Source: Pseudarthrobacter equi (GTDB lineage Bacteria; Actinomycetota; Actinomycetes; Actinomycetales; Micrococcaceae). From it: a DNA stretch of 64,000 bases. The notes beneath the pieces are model-generated. The model had not been told where the DNA came from and searched no databases. It saw nothing but the letters and a program-made list of their open reading frames with translations. The stretch is from NCBI RefSeq assembly GCF_900105535.1, contig NZ_LT629779.1:3224001-3288000 (forward strand), written 5' to 3'. Positions within the stretch are counted from its first letter, which is position 1. Every line of letters begins with the position of its first letter. Shown here piece by piece: positions 45,241-55,055 of the stretch. Both the position numbers and the translations under genes were made by a program.

Positions 45241-45330
45241 GAGCACTGATTCTACCCGCAGCGTCCCGTCCGCCCGTACCGGCGGATGTCACTCCCGTTG
45301 ATTGTCAGTGCCCCGTGCAACAGTGAACTC

Positions 45331-46572
45331 ATGGATGGATTTGCCTTGATTCTTGCCCTCTTCATGCTTCTTGCCGGTGCCCTGGCCGGTGCGGCCGCCA
45401 CCTACTTAGTGCTGCGGAAGAACACCAACGGCGTGGAAGCTGACTTTGACGCCGTGTCCGCCCGGCTGTCGGAGGTTAGCGCACAGTTTGCAGCGGCCGA
45501 CGCCGAACGCCGGCTTTTGGCGGCACAGAACCGCGAGCTGGGTGAGGCCAGGTCGCAGGACGGCAGCGTGCTGCGCGCCCTTGCCCCGGTGGCGGAGAAG
45601 CTCACGGCAGTCCAGCAGCAAGTGGCGCTGCTGGAACGGGACCGCGTGGAACAATACGGCCAGCTTGCCCAGCAACTCCAGGAAGCGCGCCTCTCCGACG
45701 AACAGCTGATGCGCTCCACGCATGCGCTGGAATCGGCCCTCAGGTCCAACAGCGCAAGGGGCCAGTGGGGTGAAGTCCAGCTGCGGCGCGTGGTGGAGGC
45801 TGCCGGCATGCTCCGCCACGTTGATTTCGTGGAGCAGGTCCACAGCGCGGGCGGCGACTCCGCAGTCCGTCCCGACCTTGTAGTCCAGCTTCCCGGCGAG
45901 AAGATCCTGGTGGTGGACGCCAAGGTCCCCTTGTCCGCCTACCTCGAAGCACAGGAGATGGGCGCTTCAGCGGCAAGCTTCACGCAGCATTCCGAGGCGC
46001 GGCAGGCACCCCAGTCGGTCTCCGACCGCCGTTCACAGCAGGCGCTCCTGGCTGCCCACGCAAAGGCGCTGAGGGCCCATGTGGATGCTCTGGGCAACAA
46101 GAGGTACTGGGACATTCCGGGGAACTCCCCCGAACTGGTGGTCTGCTTCATCCCTGCGGAATCGATTCTTGCGGCTGCCCTTGAAGCCGACGCGTCGCTC
46201 CTGGACCACGCGCTGTCCAAGAACGTCGTCCTGGCCTCTCCGGGGACCCTGCTTGCCGTGCTGAAGTCGGTGGCGTTCACGTGGCGGCAGGACGTCCTGA
46301 CCGACAATGCGCGGGAACTGTTTGACCTCGCCCGGCAACTCTACGACCGGATGGGAACCCTGGGCGAGAACGTCACCAAGCTGGGGTCATCGCTGAAGAC
46401 GTCGGTCGACCGCTACAACTCCCTGGTGGGGACGCTGGAAGCCCGAGTGCTGCCCACGGCCCGCAAGCTGAACACCTTGGACGAAGCGGGCCTGGCCTCC
46501 CCGGCACCCGTGGAGGTCACACCCCGCGCGCTTTCAGCCCCCGAGCTCCAGCAGGACGAGGCTGCCGCGTAG
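45331..46572 (+). CDS. rmuC: DNA recombination protein RmuC
   Basis: This 413-residue RmuC-family protein has one N-terminal membrane helix (FALILALFMLLAGALAGAAA) and a long coiled coil (about residues 40-140, with ERRLLAAQNRELGEARSQDG). The nuclease-like core has RGQWGEVQLRRVVEAAGM, RPDLVVQLPGEKILVVDAKV and DNARELFDLARQLYDR. The family limits inversion recombination and is thought to act on DNA near the membrane. The start at 45331 (MDGFALI) is preferred over the ORF start at 45286, which would place 15 polar residues before the anchor. Confidence 0.9.
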   Translation: MDGFALILALFMLLAGALAGAAATYLVLRKNTNGVEADFDAVSARLSEVSAQFAAADAERRLLAAQNRELGEARSQDGSVLRALAPVAEKLTAVQQQVALLERDRVEQYGQLAQQLQEARLSDEQLMRSTHALESALRSNSARGQWGEVQLRRVVEAAGMLRHVDFVEQVHSAGGDSAVRPDLVVQLPGEKILVVDAKVPLSAYLEAQEMGASAASFTQHSEARQAPQSVSDRRSQQALLAAHAKALRAHVDALGNKRYWDIPGNSPELVVCFIPAESILAAALEADASLLDHALSKNVVLASPGTLLAVLKSVAFTWRQDVLTDNARELFDLARQLYDRMGTLGENVTKLGSSLKTSVDRYNSLVGTLEARVLPTARKLNTLDEAGLASPAPVEVTPRALSAPELQQDEAAA

Positions 46573-46583
46573 GACGCCGGACG

Positions 46584-47662
46584 TCAGTCGCGCGGCCGGC
46601 GTCCGCCGAGGGCGCGGCTGACGTCGCCGGCCTCCTTCAGGGTGGCGCGGAGTTCCTTGGGCAGCGAGAACAGGAGGTCTTCCTCGGCGGTGACCACTTC
46701 TTCCACGCTTCCGTAGCCGTATTCAGCGAGCAGTCGGAGCACATCCTGGACCAGCACCTCGGGAACGGAGGCCCCCGAGGTCACGCCGACGGTCGCTACG
46801 CCTTCAAACCATGCTTCGTCCACCTGGTTGGCGAAGTCCACGCGGTAGGACGCCTTGGCGCCGTATTCCAGGGCCACTTCCACAAGCCGCACGGAGTTCG
46901 AGGAGTTTGCGGACCCCACCACGATCACCAGGTCCGCCTGGGGCGAAATCTTCTTGATGGCCACCTGCCGGTTGGTGGTGGCGTAGCAGATGTCGTCGCT
47001 GGGCGGGTCCTGCAGGGTGGGAAACCGCGCCTTCAGCAGCCGGACCGTTTCCATGGTTTCGTCGACGCTGAGGGTGGTCTGTGAAAGCCAAATGACCTTT
47101 TCCGGGTCACGGACGGTGACCTTGTCCACCTCGTGGGGGCCGTTGATGATCTGGATGTGGTCGGGCGCTTCACCTGCTGTTCCTTCCACTTCCTCGTGGC
47201 CGTCGTGGCCGATCAGGAGGATGTCGAAATCGTCCTTGGCGAACCGGACGGCTTCCTTGTGCACCTTCGTCACCAGGGGGCAGGTGGCGTCGATGGTGCG
47301 CAGTCCGCGCTGCCCGGCAGACTCGACGACGGCAGGTGACACTCCGTGCGCGGAGAAGATGACCAGGGCACCTTCGGGAACCTCGTCCGTCTCGTCAACG
47401 AACACAGCACCCTTCTCTTCGAGGGAGCTGACCACATGGACGTTGTGGACGATCTGCTTGCGGACGTACACCGGGGGGCCGTAGTGCTCCAGTGCCTTTT
47501 CGACCGCGATCACGGCCCGGTCCACTCCCGCGCAGTAGCCGCGGGGGCCGCGAGCAGCACCTTTTTGGCCCCGGTGACGGGCGCTGCAGCTGCTACTTCC
47601 TCGGGCGAGCGGCGCCTACGCGGGACGGTTGGCATCGAGAGGGAAACAGCTGTGGAGGTCAT
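46584..47662 (-). CDS. ispH: 4-hydroxy-3-methylbut-2-enyl diphosphate reductase, reading frame broken by an apparent 1-base deletion
   Basis: IspH performs the last step of the MEP isoprenoid pathway. From 47525 to 46584 the frame is intact ([62 protein letters not shown]), carrying two of the three cluster cysteines region by region. The expected start is ATG 47662 ([12 protein letters not shown]), leading to KKVLLAAP. There the frame slips: the gene reads GGCCCCCGCGG, and one extra C would give the universal [11 protein letters not shown]. The first 4Fe-4S cysteine, in GYC, lies in the slipped segment. Restored, the protein would have 359 residues. Sequencing error, mutation or frameshifting are all possible. 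The gene begins nine bases after an upstream membrane-protein gene. Confidence 0.88.
47543..47547 (-). other. Frameshift site in ispH (five-base C tract, six expected)
   Basis: On the coding strand this is a CCCCC run inside the conserved AAPRGYC block. Adding one C joins the upstream frame (KVLLAAP) to the downstream frame ([10 protein letters not shown]) without any other change. Confidence 0.85.
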
Positions 47663-47671
47663 CTCTCCATG

Positions 47672-48523
47672 CTACCGGGTTGCCCGGGGCCGCCTTCGCG
47701 ATACGGCTCCGCCCACAAGAGCCAGGACCAACAGCCCCCCGCCGGCCACGGCCGTGCCCAGGGTCCAGCCCCCGAAATTCGATGCCGCAGCGGGAACGAA
47801 CCCGTCACGGAACAGGTTCGCCACGTCGTTGCCCGTGTCTGTTGCAAGGGCCCTGGCCGTTCCGGCATCCGTGGCCAGCTTCCACGCACCGGCCATCAGG
47901 AGCGCACCGATGCCGGCAGCAGCCACCACTGTCCAGCGGCGGCGGGCCGCCACCAGCGCGAGGAGGAAGGCGACACCTGAACCGATGGCCAGCAGGTACC
48001 CCATGGGCGCGTAGGTAGCGAGGCGTTCCACCCACTCCCGGTGTTCCGGCTGGCCGACGTTGATCAGCGTCTCCTGCGGTGCATCAATGGGAATCCCGCT
48101 GGCCCTGGAAATTTCCTCCACCCCGAGGGCCACCAGCGGCGCGACGTCGAGCGTCAGGGAAGATGCCTGCCCGGCGGCGCCTGCATCACCGTCCGTGGAG
48201 GCGAAACTCAGGCGGTGGCTCTTGCGCAGCGTCTCGTCCCACGCCGCGGGATACCCGGGAAGCCCGGTCAGGGTTGTTGCCGCGTTCTCCAGGACCGGCT
48301 GCACCAGGTCGTTCAGGAACCCGGGAACGGCGCTGGTGTCGATGGTCCCGACGGCGGCCGTCGCCAGTTGCTGCCGGAATTCGGGGTCCTGCCCCATGGG
48401 CGCCGCAAGGCTCACGAAACCGTCTTCGCCGACGATGTTGCGGTCCAGCCAGATGGCAGGAACCGCCACGGCGGCCAGGAGGATGCCCAGCACGGTAGCC
48501 AGGGCGGAAACGAAAGTGCGCAC
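47672..48523 (-). CDS. Conserved membrane protein of unknown function
   Basis: This 283-residue protein begins with a membrane helix (FVSALATVLGILLAAVAVPAI). An extracytoplasmic domain of about 130 residues follows, then three or four C-terminal helices (GYLLAIGSGVAFLLALVA, TVVAAAGIGALLMAGA, LGTAVAGGGLLVLALVGG). The topology suggests an anchored sensor-like or assembly protein, but no catalytic motif is visible. It lies immediately upstream of ispH on the same strand, nine bases away, and is divergent from xseA. A hypothetical membrane protein occupies the same position beside lytB/ispH in mycobacteria. Confidence 0.75.
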   Translation of the reverse strand: MRTFVSALATVLGILLAAVAVPAIWLDRNIVGEDGFVSLAAPMGQDPEFRQQLATAAVGTIDTSAVPGFLNDLVQPVLENAATTLTGLPGYPAAWDETLRKSHRLSFASTDGDAGAAGQASSLTLDVAPLVALGVEEISRASGIPIDAPQETLINVGQPEHREWVERLATYAPMGYLLAIGSGVAFLLALVAARRRWTVVAAAGIGALLMAGAWKLATDAGTARALATDTGNDVANLFRDGFVPAAASNFGGWTLGTAVAGGGLLVLALVGGAVSRRRPRATR

Positions 48524-48727
48524 AGCAGGTCCTTCAGGTTGATGGCGGTAACCCCATCCTAGGCAGGTAACCTGACCGGGCTCTGTCAGCCCGCGTGCTA
48601 TTGCTTATGGATAAGGTTGAAGAACCGGTACCCAGCTTTCTTCGAACGCAGCTTTTCCTGACAGCCTGATTGTCACAGCCACCAAAGGACCCCATGCCCG
48701 CAGTTCCAGTCCCGCAGGGGCACACGC

Positions 48728-50080
48728 ATGTCTGAGCAGCCTTCCCTGCCGGACACCGCGCCGACCACCCTGCCGGCCACGGCCGCTGAAACCACGCCGG
48801 AGAACCCGTGGCCCCTGCAGTTGCTCTCGCAGAAGCTGAAAGTCCACATCGACCGCACGCCGTCTGCCTGGGTGGAGGGCCAGGTCATCGAGATGAACCG
48901 CCGCGGAGGCAACGCCTACCTGACCCTGCGCGACGTCGATGCCGAAGTGTCGCTGCCGGCGTCTGTGTGGACCAAGGTCCTGGAACGCAAAAATCTTCCC
49001 TTGGAGCGCGGATCACGGGTGGTGGCCCTGCTCAAACCCGAGTTTTGGCTGAAGACCGGCCGGCTGAACATGCAGGTCCGGGATATCCGCCCCGTCGGCC
49101 TTGGGGACCTGCTCGCGCGCATCGAACGGCTCCGCCAGGCCCTCGCAGCTGAAGGCCTGTTCGCTGATTCGAGGAAGAAACCCCTCCCCCTCCTTCCCCA
49201 CCGCATCGGCCTCATTACCGGCCGGGACTCGGACGCCAAGAAGGATGTCGTGCGCAACGCCGCCCTGCGCTGGCCCGCCGTCGAATTTGAGATCCGCGAA
49301 GTGGCAGTCCAGGGCAACAGCGCCGTCTCGCAGGTGGTGCGCGCCCTCAGGGAACTGGACGGCCTCCCGGAAGTCGACGTCATTGTGATCGCCCGGGGCG
49401 GCGGGGCGCTGGAGGACCTGCTGCCGTTCAACAGCGAAGAGCTGGTGCGGGCGGTGGCGGCGGCAGCCACGCCGGTAGTCAGCGCCATCGGGCACGAAGC
49501 CGACCGGCCGCTGCTTGACGACGTCGCCGACCTCCGCGCATCCACTCCCACCGATGCAGCCAAGCGGATCGTTCCGGAAGTCTCCGAGGAGCTGGCCGGT
49601 GTCCGGCAGGCCCGGGAACAGCTGCGCCGCTGCATTGAACGGCTGGTGGACAGGGAAACCGACCGGCTGGCCTCCCTCCATTCCCGTCCCGTCCTGGCGT
49701 CGCCGGAAGGCCTGGTCACTGTCCGCAGCGAGGAAATCGAACGGCTGCTTCGGCGTTCGTCAACGGCCGTGAACTCCACGGTGGTCCGTGCCGGTGACCG
49801 GCTGGAGCATCTCAGGACCCAGGTACGTGCCCTGTCCCCCCAGAAAACGCTGGACCGAGGGTACGCGGTGGTGGAGCTCGCCGGGCCGCACGCGGCGTCG
49901 TCTGGCTCCGGCCACGCAGTGGTGCGGCGCCCGGCCGATGCCCCCGCGGGGCAGCCCCTGGCCATCCGCGTCGCCGAAGGCCGCTTCGGCGCCACGTCCA
50001 CCGGCAGCGGCAGCCGCAGCCCCGGGGAAAAACCAGAAACACCTGACCAGCACCATCCGGAAACGGGAGAAACAACATGA
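48728..50080 (+). CDS. xseA: Exodeoxyribonuclease VII large subunit
   Basis: This 450-residue subunit has an N-terminal OB-fold ([20 protein letters not shown], about residues 35-130), a catalytic domain with [39 protein letters not shown] and [20 protein letters not shown], and a coiled-coil arm (about 270-370). Exo VII degrades single-stranded DNA from both ends as part of mismatch repair and damage processing. Its stop overlaps the xseB start by four bases (ATGA). A disordered C-terminal tail of about 60 residues follows the coiled coil. Confidence 0.95.
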   Translation: MSEQPSLPDTAPTTLPATAAETTPENPWPLQLLSQKLKVHIDRTPSAWVEGQVIEMNRRGGNAYLTLRDVDAEVSLPASVWTKVLERKNLPLERGSRVVALLKPEFWLKTGRLNMQVRDIRPVGLGDLLARIERLRQALAAEGLFADSRKKPLPLLPHRIGLITGRDSDAKKDVVRNAALRWPAVEFEIREVAVQGNSAVSQVVRALRELDGLPEVDVIVIARGGGALEDLLPFNSEELVRAVAAAATPVVSAIGHEADRPLLDDVADLRASTPTDAAKRIVPEVSEELAGVRQAREQLRRCIERLVDRETDRLASLHSRPVLASPEGLVTVRSEEIERLLRRSSTAVNSTVVRAGDRLEHLRTQVRALSPQKTLDRGYAVVELAGPHAASSGSGHAVVRRPADAPAGQPLAIRVAEGRFGATSTGSGSRSPGEKPETPDQHHPETGETT

Positions 50081-50295
50081 CCGAGCAGACGCCGGCTAAC
50101 GGCACCGCCGCATTGAGCTACGAGGAAGCACGCGAACAGCTCATCGCCGTCGTAGGCCGCCTTGAGGCAGGGGGCGCCAGCCTCGAGGAGTCCCTGGCCC
50201 TGTGGGAACGCGGCGAGGCCCTGGCGGCGCGCTGCGAGGAATGGCTGGAGGGCGCCCGCAAACGGCTCGCCGCCGCCCGGGACCAACCGCTCTGA
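50077..50295 (+). CDS. xseB: Exodeoxyribonuclease VII small subunit
   Basis: This 72-residue subunit has the conserved XseB pattern: [20 protein letters not shown], then [19 protein letters not shown] and [11 protein letters not shown]. It forms helical hairpins that coat the XseA coiled coil. Translation is coupled to xseA by a four-base overlap. Length matches the family. Confidence 0.95.
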   Translation: MTEQTPANGTAALSYEEAREQLIAVVGRLEAGGASLEESLALWERGEALAARCEEWLEGARKRLAAARDQPL

Positions 50296-50360
50296 TCCAC
50301 CCCCGTATTACGGCAACCCTTCCGCGACCGCCGGCGCGACACCCCGGCGTGGCCGGCCGG

Positions 50361-51215
50361 TCAGGAGCGGGCTACCAGTTCCCGTTCCACCTCAACGTCG
50401 AACGCCGCTTTAGGCCACTCCAGGCGGAAATCTGACAACGCGGACATCACCAGCTGTTGCACGGCGATCCGCGCGTACCACTTCTTGTTGGCCGGAACCA
50501 CGTACCAGGGGGCCGCGGCAGTGCTGGTCTCGTTAAAGGCCGCCTGGTAGGCCGCCATGTAGTCCTCCCAGAAGGCCCGTTCCTTCAGGTCGCCGCTGCT
50601 GTACTTCCAGTGCTTGGCGGGATTGTCCAGGCGGGCCAGCAACCGGGATTTCTGCTCGTCCTTGCTGATGTTGAGCATCACTTTGACGATCCTGGTGCCT
50701 GCGTCCGCCTGCCGTGCCTCAAATTCATTGATGGCCCGGTAGCGGCGGGTGATTTCGTCCGGTGTGGCCCAGTTGTGGACCCGGTGGATGAGGACGTCCT
50801 CATAATGGGAACGGTCAAAGATACCCACCATGCCCGCGGCCGGCACCTCTTTCTCGATGCGCCACAGGAAATCGTAGGACTTCTCCAGCTCCGAGGGAGC
50901 TTTGAATGCCTTGAACTGGACACCTTGGGGATCCATGGTGGCCATGACGTGGTTGACGATCCCGCCTTTGCCTGCGGTGTCCATGGCCTGCAGGACCAGG
51001 AGGATCCGATTCTTCCCGCCGAACCGAGACTCCGCGAACAGCTTCTCCTGCAATTCGGTAAGTTTGCCGTCGAGGTCGGCCAACAAAGCTTCGCCGTCAG
51101 CCTTGCTGCCGCTGTATCCCGGAGTGGCCTCCGGATCCACCGCCGCCAGCGAGAAGCCCTTCCCGACGCGGAGGGTATCAGAGGGATGCTGGTCGAATCC
51201 GACAATGCTGGCCAC
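50361..51215 (-). CDS. Polyphosphate kinase 2 family nucleotide phosphotransferase
   Basis: This 284-residue PPK2 enzyme transfers phosphate between polyphosphate and nucleotides. Walker A is LQAMDTAGKGGIVNHVM near residue 76, the lid/Walker B region is GMVGIFDRSHYEDVLIHRVH near 137, and FEARQADAGTRIVKVMLNIS follows. The single-domain length (about 280-300) and the N-terminal DGKLTELQEKLFAE resemble class III/I enzymes that phosphorylate AMP or ADP; class cannot be settled by eye. It is convergent with xseB and independent of alaT. Confidence 0.9.
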   Translation of the reverse strand: MASIVGFDQHPSDTLRVGKGFSLAAVDPEATPGYSGSKADGEALLADLDGKLTELQEKLFAESRFGGKNRILLVLQAMDTAGKGGIVNHVMATMDPQGVQFKAFKAPSELEKSYDFLWRIEKEVPAAGMVGIFDRSHYEDVLIHRVHNWATPDEITRRYRAINEFEARQADAGTRIVKVMLNISKDEQKSRLLARLDNPAKHWKYSSGDLKERAFWEDYMAAYQAAFNETSTAAAPWYVVPANKKWYARIAVQQLVMSALSDFRLEWPKAAFDVEVERELVARS

Positions 51216-51266
51216 GAGGGTCCTTCCGCAGGAGGGTCACGGACGCGGCGCGCCCGTGACCACAGG

Positions 51267-52487
51267 CTAGTTCCCCTGGTACCTGCTGAGGAAGTCCCCC
51301 ATCCGGCCGACAGCTTCTTCGATGTCCTTGACGTTGGGCAGGGTGACCATCCGGAAGTGGTCCGGGCGCACCCAGTTGAAGGCGCGTCCATGCGACACCA
51401 GGATCTTCTGCTCGCGCAGGAGGTCCAGGACAAACTTCTCGTCGTCGCGGATGTGGTAGACCTCGGGGTCCAACCGCGGGAACAGGTACAGGGCCCCCTT
51501 GGCCTGCTGGGTGCTGACACCGGGAATGGCGTTGAGCATCTCATAGGCCTTGTTGCGCTGTTCGAGCAGCCGACCGCCGGGAAGGATGAGGTCGTTGATG
51601 CTCTGGTAACCGCCCAGGGCCGTCTGGATGGCGTGCTGGGCGGGAACATTGGCGCACAGGCGCATGTTGGCCAGCAGGCTGATGCCCTCGAGGTAGTCCG
51701 CGGCGTCCTTCTTCGGCCCGGAGATCGCCATCCAGCCTGCCCGGTACCCGCACACCCGGTAGGCCTTGGACAGTCCGCTGAAGGTCAGGCAGAGGACGTC
51801 GTCGCCGGTCAGTCCGGCCATGTTCACGTGGACGGCGTCCTCGTAGAGGATCTTTTCGTAGATCTCATCCGCGAAGAGCACCAGGCCGTGTTTCTCGGCC
51901 AGGGCAACGATCCGCTTCAGCGTCTCTTCCGGGTAGACGGCACCGGTGGGGTTGTTGGGGTTGATCACCACGATGCCCTTGGTGCGGGGCGTGATCTTCG
52001 CTTCCATGTCCTCAAGGTCGGGCTGCCAGCCGGATTCCTCGTCGCAGAGGTAGTGCACGGGCTTTCCGCCGGCAAGGGCCACGGACGCTGTCCACAGCGG
52101 GTAGTCCGGGGTGGGGATGAGGACTTCATCGCCGGAATCCAGGAGGGCCATCAGCGACATGGTGATCAGTTCGCTGACGCCGTTTCCCAGGTAGATGTCA
52201 TCCACGTGGATGTTCTGGATACCGCGGGTCTGGTAGTACTGCGAGACGGCGGTGCGCGCCGAGAAGATGCCGCGGGAATCGCTGTAGCCCTGGGCGTGCG
52301 GGAGGTGGCGGATCATGTCCACCAGGATGGCGTCCGGGGCCTCGAAGCCGAACGGGGCGGGATTGCCAATGTTCAGCTTGAGGATGCGGTGGCCTTCCGC
52401 TTCCATTTGCTGGGCGGCCTGCAGGATGGGTCCACGGATGTCGTAAAGGACGTTGTTGAGCTTCGTGGACTGCCTGAATTCTGCCAT
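51267..52487 (-). CDS. AlaT/AlaA-type pyridoxal-phosphate aminotransferase
   Basis: This 406-residue class I aminotransferase has the AlaT-like N-terminus FRQSTKLNNVLYDIRGPILQ, substrate block NIGNPAPFGFEAPDAI, VINPNNPTGAVYPEETL near residue 178, FADEIYEKILYED near 214 and the PLP lysine in FSGLSKAYRVCGYRAGWM near 245. It probably makes alanine from pyruvate and glutamate. It is separated from the betaine transporter genes by the terminator at 52544-52588. Confidence 0.9.
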   Translation of the reverse strand: MAEFRQSTKLNNVLYDIRGPILQAAQQMEAEGHRILKLNIGNPAPFGFEAPDAILVDMIRHLPHAQGYSDSRGIFSARTAVSQYYQTRGIQNIHVDDIYLGNGVSELITMSLMALLDSGDEVLIPTPDYPLWTASVALAGGKPVHYLCDEESGWQPDLEDMEAKITPRTKGIVVINPNNPTGAVYPEETLKRIVALAEKHGLVLFADEIYEKILYEDAVHVNMAGLTGDDVLCLTFSGLSKAYRVCGYRAGWMAISGPKKDAADYLEGISLLANMRLCANVPAQHAIQTALGGYQSINDLILPGGRLLEQRNKAYEMLNAIPGVSTQQAKGALYLFPRLDPEVYHIRDDEKFVLDLLREQKILVSHGRAFNWVRPDHFRMVTLPNVKDIEEAVGRMGDFLSRYQGN

Positions 52488-52543
52488 TCCTCAAATATGC
52501 CACAGGAAGGATGGACAGCCGCTGAGACCTCGCCCACATACGG

Positions 52544-52588
52544 ACGACGGCGGCTGCCGGACTTTGGAAGTCCGGCAGCCGCCGTCGT
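52544..52588 (-). terminator. Strong terminator after the quaternary-amine transporter operon
   Basis: A 21-base perfect stem with a TGG loop lies between the end of the binding-protein gene (52622) and the start of the AlaT-like gene (52487), both on the - strand. Confidence 0.93.
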
Positions 52589-52621
52589 CATGGCAAATCT
52601 GGCCCCGAGGGGGCGCGGGAA

Positions 52622-53584
52622 CTACTTGACGATGCCCTTGTCCTTCAGCCAGGCGGCCGCAGCGTCCTTGGCGTTCTGCTTCTGGCTGCCGCTGACTGCG
52701 CGGTTGAGGTTGATGAGGTCATCGGTGGTCAGGATGCGGGAAACAGAGTTCAACGCTTCCTTGGCCTTGTCCGTCATGTTCTTTTCGTTGTACAGCGGCA
52801 CTACCTGCTGGGCGATGAAGTTGTTCTTCGGATCCTCCAGCACCACCAGGTCGTTGTCCGCGATGGACGGGGTGGTGGTGTAGATATCCGCCACCTGGAC
52901 CTGGTCTTCGAGGAGCGCCTTCAGGGTCACGGGGCCGCCGCCGTCGCTGAAGGGTTCCAGCTTCTTGGGCTCGCAGTTGTAGTTCTTCTTAAGCCCGGGC
53001 AGCCCGTAGGCGCGTTCTGCGAACGTTGCCGGCGCACCCACCACAATCTCGCTGCAGACCTTGGCGAGGTCCTCGATGGACTTGAGCTGGTACTTCTCGG
53101 CGGTGGCCTTGGTGACCACCATGGCGTCCTTGTCCTCAGCCTTGGACGCGTCGGCTACGGCGAGGCCGTCGGCCAGCTTGTCCGGCAGGGCCTTGTAGAT
53201 GTCGTCGGCGGAGACCTGTGTGGCTGCCTTGTCCACGTACAGCAGCAGGTTGCCGGTGTAGTCCGGAACCACGTCAACGGAACCGTCCTGGACGGCCTTG
53301 AAGTAGACCTCGCGCGAACCGATGTTGGGTTTGGTGGTGGCGGTGACGCCGGCAGCGTTGAGCGCCCCGGCATACAGTTCCGCGATGATCTGGCTCTCGG
53401 GGAAGTCGGCCGAGCCCACCGTCAGGGACGTCGCACCGCCGGAGGACCCGGCGTTGCTGGACGGGGCGTTGCTGAGCGGGTCGGAGGATCCGCCGCAGCC
53501 GGACAGCACAACGGCAAGGCCAAGCCCCGCCGCGAGGCCGCCGAAGCTCCTCCGGCCCAGGTTGAGTGGACGGTTTTCTTTCAT
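52622..53584 (-). CDS. Glycine betaine/choline-type ABC transporter binding lipoprotein (OpuAC/ProX-like)
   Basis: This 320-residue lipoprotein has a signal and lipobox (GLGLAVVLSGCGGS, Cys near 29). The OpuAC domain follows with LTVGSADFPESQIIAELYAG, NIGSREVYFKAVQDGSVDVV, PDYTGNLLLYVDKAATQVSA and LEPFSDGGGPVTLKALLEDQ. It binds quaternary-amine osmolytes in the OpuC-like group. It overlaps the upstream permease stop by four bases and ends the operon before the terminator. Confidence 0.92.
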   Translation of the reverse strand: MKENRPLNLGRRSFGGLAAGLGLAVVLSGCGGSSDPLSNAPSSNAGSSGGATSLTVGSADFPESQIIAELYAGALNAAGVTATTKPNIGSREVYFKAVQDGSVDVVPDYTGNLLLYVDKAATQVSADDIYKALPDKLADGLAVADASKAEDKDAMVVTKATAEKYQLKSIEDLAKVCSEIVVGAPATFAERAYGLPGLKKNYNCEPKKLEPFSDGGGPVTLKALLEDQVQVADIYTTTPSIADNDLVVLEDPKNNFIAQQVVPLYNEKNMTDKAKEALNSVSRILTTDDLINLNRAVSGSQKQNAKDAAAAWLKDKGIVK

Positions 53585-54327
53585 GACTTACCTCCTTGTA
53601 GGACAGTCTCCGCAGGGACGGGGTCTGTACGATCTGCCGCGGCCTGCTGGCTGCGGCGTGGCTTGTGTGAGGCCCCGGTGGTGAGGAAGAGCCTTTGGAA
53701 CAGGGCGAGGACAAGGTCGACGGCGATGGCGAGCGCCGCGATGAGCAGCGAGCCTCCCAGCATCTGGGGGAAGTCGCTGAGGACCAGTCCGTCGAAGAGG
53801 TACCGTCCCAGGCCGCCCAGGTTGATGTAGGCAACCACGGAGACGGTGGCCACCACCTGCAGCACGCCCGTGCGGAACCCTCCGAACATGACGGTCAGGG
53901 CGTTGGGGAGCTCGGCCCGGAACAGGACCTGCAGTTCCGTCATGCCCATGGCGCGGGCGGCATCCACGACGTTGCGGTCCACGCTGGAGATTCCGGCATA
54001 GGTTCCGGCCAGGAGTGGCGGAACGGTGAGGATCACCAGTGCCCAGACCGGCGGCATGAGGCCGATGCCGGCGAGCAGCACGAACAGCGTCAGGAGGCCC
54101 AGCGTGGGCAGGGCCCGCAGCGCGCCCGCCAGGGCCACCACCGCCACCCGCCCTTTTCCGGTGTGGCCCACGAACAGGCCGATGGGGACGGCAATGGCCG
54201 TGGCGATCAGCATCACCAGCCCTGTGTACTGCAGGTGCTCGGCCAGCCGGACGGGGATCCCCATGCTTCCGGACCAGTGCAGGGGGTCCGCGAGCCAGGC
54301 GAAGGTATCGGTGAAGACGTTGCTCAT
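53581..54327 (-). CDS. Quaternary-amine ABC transporter permease 2 (OpuCD-like)
   Basis: This 248-residue permease has about six helices (LVMLIATAIAVPIGLFVGH, RALPTLGLLTLFVLLAGIGL) and the EAA-type loop DAARAMGMTELQVLFRAELP near residue 125. It overlaps the first permease and the binding protein by four bases each, a tightly coupled array. The C-terminal 40 residues are polar and unlike the family core. Confidence 0.9.
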   Translation of the reverse strand: MSNVFTDTFAWLADPLHWSGSMGIPVRLAEHLQYTGLVMLIATAIAVPIGLFVGHTGKGRVAVVALAGALRALPTLGLLTLFVLLAGIGLMPPVWALVILTVPPLLAGTYAGISSVDRNVVDAARAMGMTELQVLFRAELPNALTVMFGGFRTGVLQVVATVSVVAYINLGGLGRYLFDGLVLSDFPQMLGGSLLIAALAIAVDLVLALFQRLFLTTGASHKPRRSQQAAADRTDPVPAETVLQGGKS

Positions 54328-55055
54328 GCGTTGCCCCCTCCGGCCTGCGGCTGGGACAGGCGCCGCGCGGCATCGGCCGGTTCATCGGCAGCATACGCGT
54401 CCAGTCCCGGCCGGGAGTGCTTTCCGGCCCGTACCCAGGGCGTGAGGATTCTTTCAAGGAGAACCAGGACGGCATCCATCAGCAGAGCCAGCACCAGGAT
54501 GGCGACGATGCCCACCACGATCTCGGTAACGAAGTCACGTTGCAGGCCGGAAGTGAAAAGCATGCCCAGGTTTCCGATGCCCAGGAGCGCTGCAACGCTG
54601 ACCAGCGAGATGTTGCTGACGGACACCACGCGCAAACCGGCAAACATGACGGGCAGGGACAGCGGCAGGTCGACCTGCAGGAACCTCGCGAGCGGCCGGT
54701 ATCCCATGGCGACGGCGGCCTGGCTTACTTCCTGGTCAACGGAGTCGAAGGCGTCCAGCGCGGCCCGCACGAGCAGTGCCACCGCGTAGATGGTCAGGGC
54801 CACCACCACATTCAGGGGGTCCAGGACGCGGGTGCCCAGGATGGTGGGGAGGATGATGAAGAGTGCCAGCGACGGAATGGTGTACAGCAGGGAGCTGGAC
54901 GTCAGCACCACGGACCGCAGTGCCCCGTTCCTGCGCGCGAGCTGCGCCAGCGGGATGGACAGCACCAGCCCCAGCACCATGGGCACAAGGGCGAGGACCA
55001 GGTGTTGTCCGGCCCTTTCGAAGACCATGCCGCTGTTTGACAGGAACCATTCCAT
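54324..55055 (-). CDS. Quaternary-amine ABC transporter permease 1 (OpuCB-like)
   Basis: This 243-residue permease has helices such as LVLALVPMVLGLVLSIPLAQ and LYTIPSLALFIILPTILG and an EAA loop DQEVSQAAVAMGYRPLARFL near residue 115. It forms the second half of the membrane channel with the 53581-54327 product. ATG at 55055 overlaps the ATPase stop by one base, and it overlaps the next permease by four bases. Confidence 0.9.
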   Translation of the reverse strand: MEWFLSNSGMVFERAGQHLVLALVPMVLGLVLSIPLAQLARRNGALRSVVLTSSSLLYTIPSLALFIILPTILGTRVLDPLNVVVALTIYAVALLVRAALDAFDSVDQEVSQAAVAMGYRPLARFLQVDLPLSLPVMFAGLRVVSVSNISLVSVAALLGIGNLGMLFTSGLQRDFVTEIVVGIVAILVLALLMDAVLVLLERILTPWVRAGKHSRPGLDAYAADEPADAARRLSQPQAGGGNA

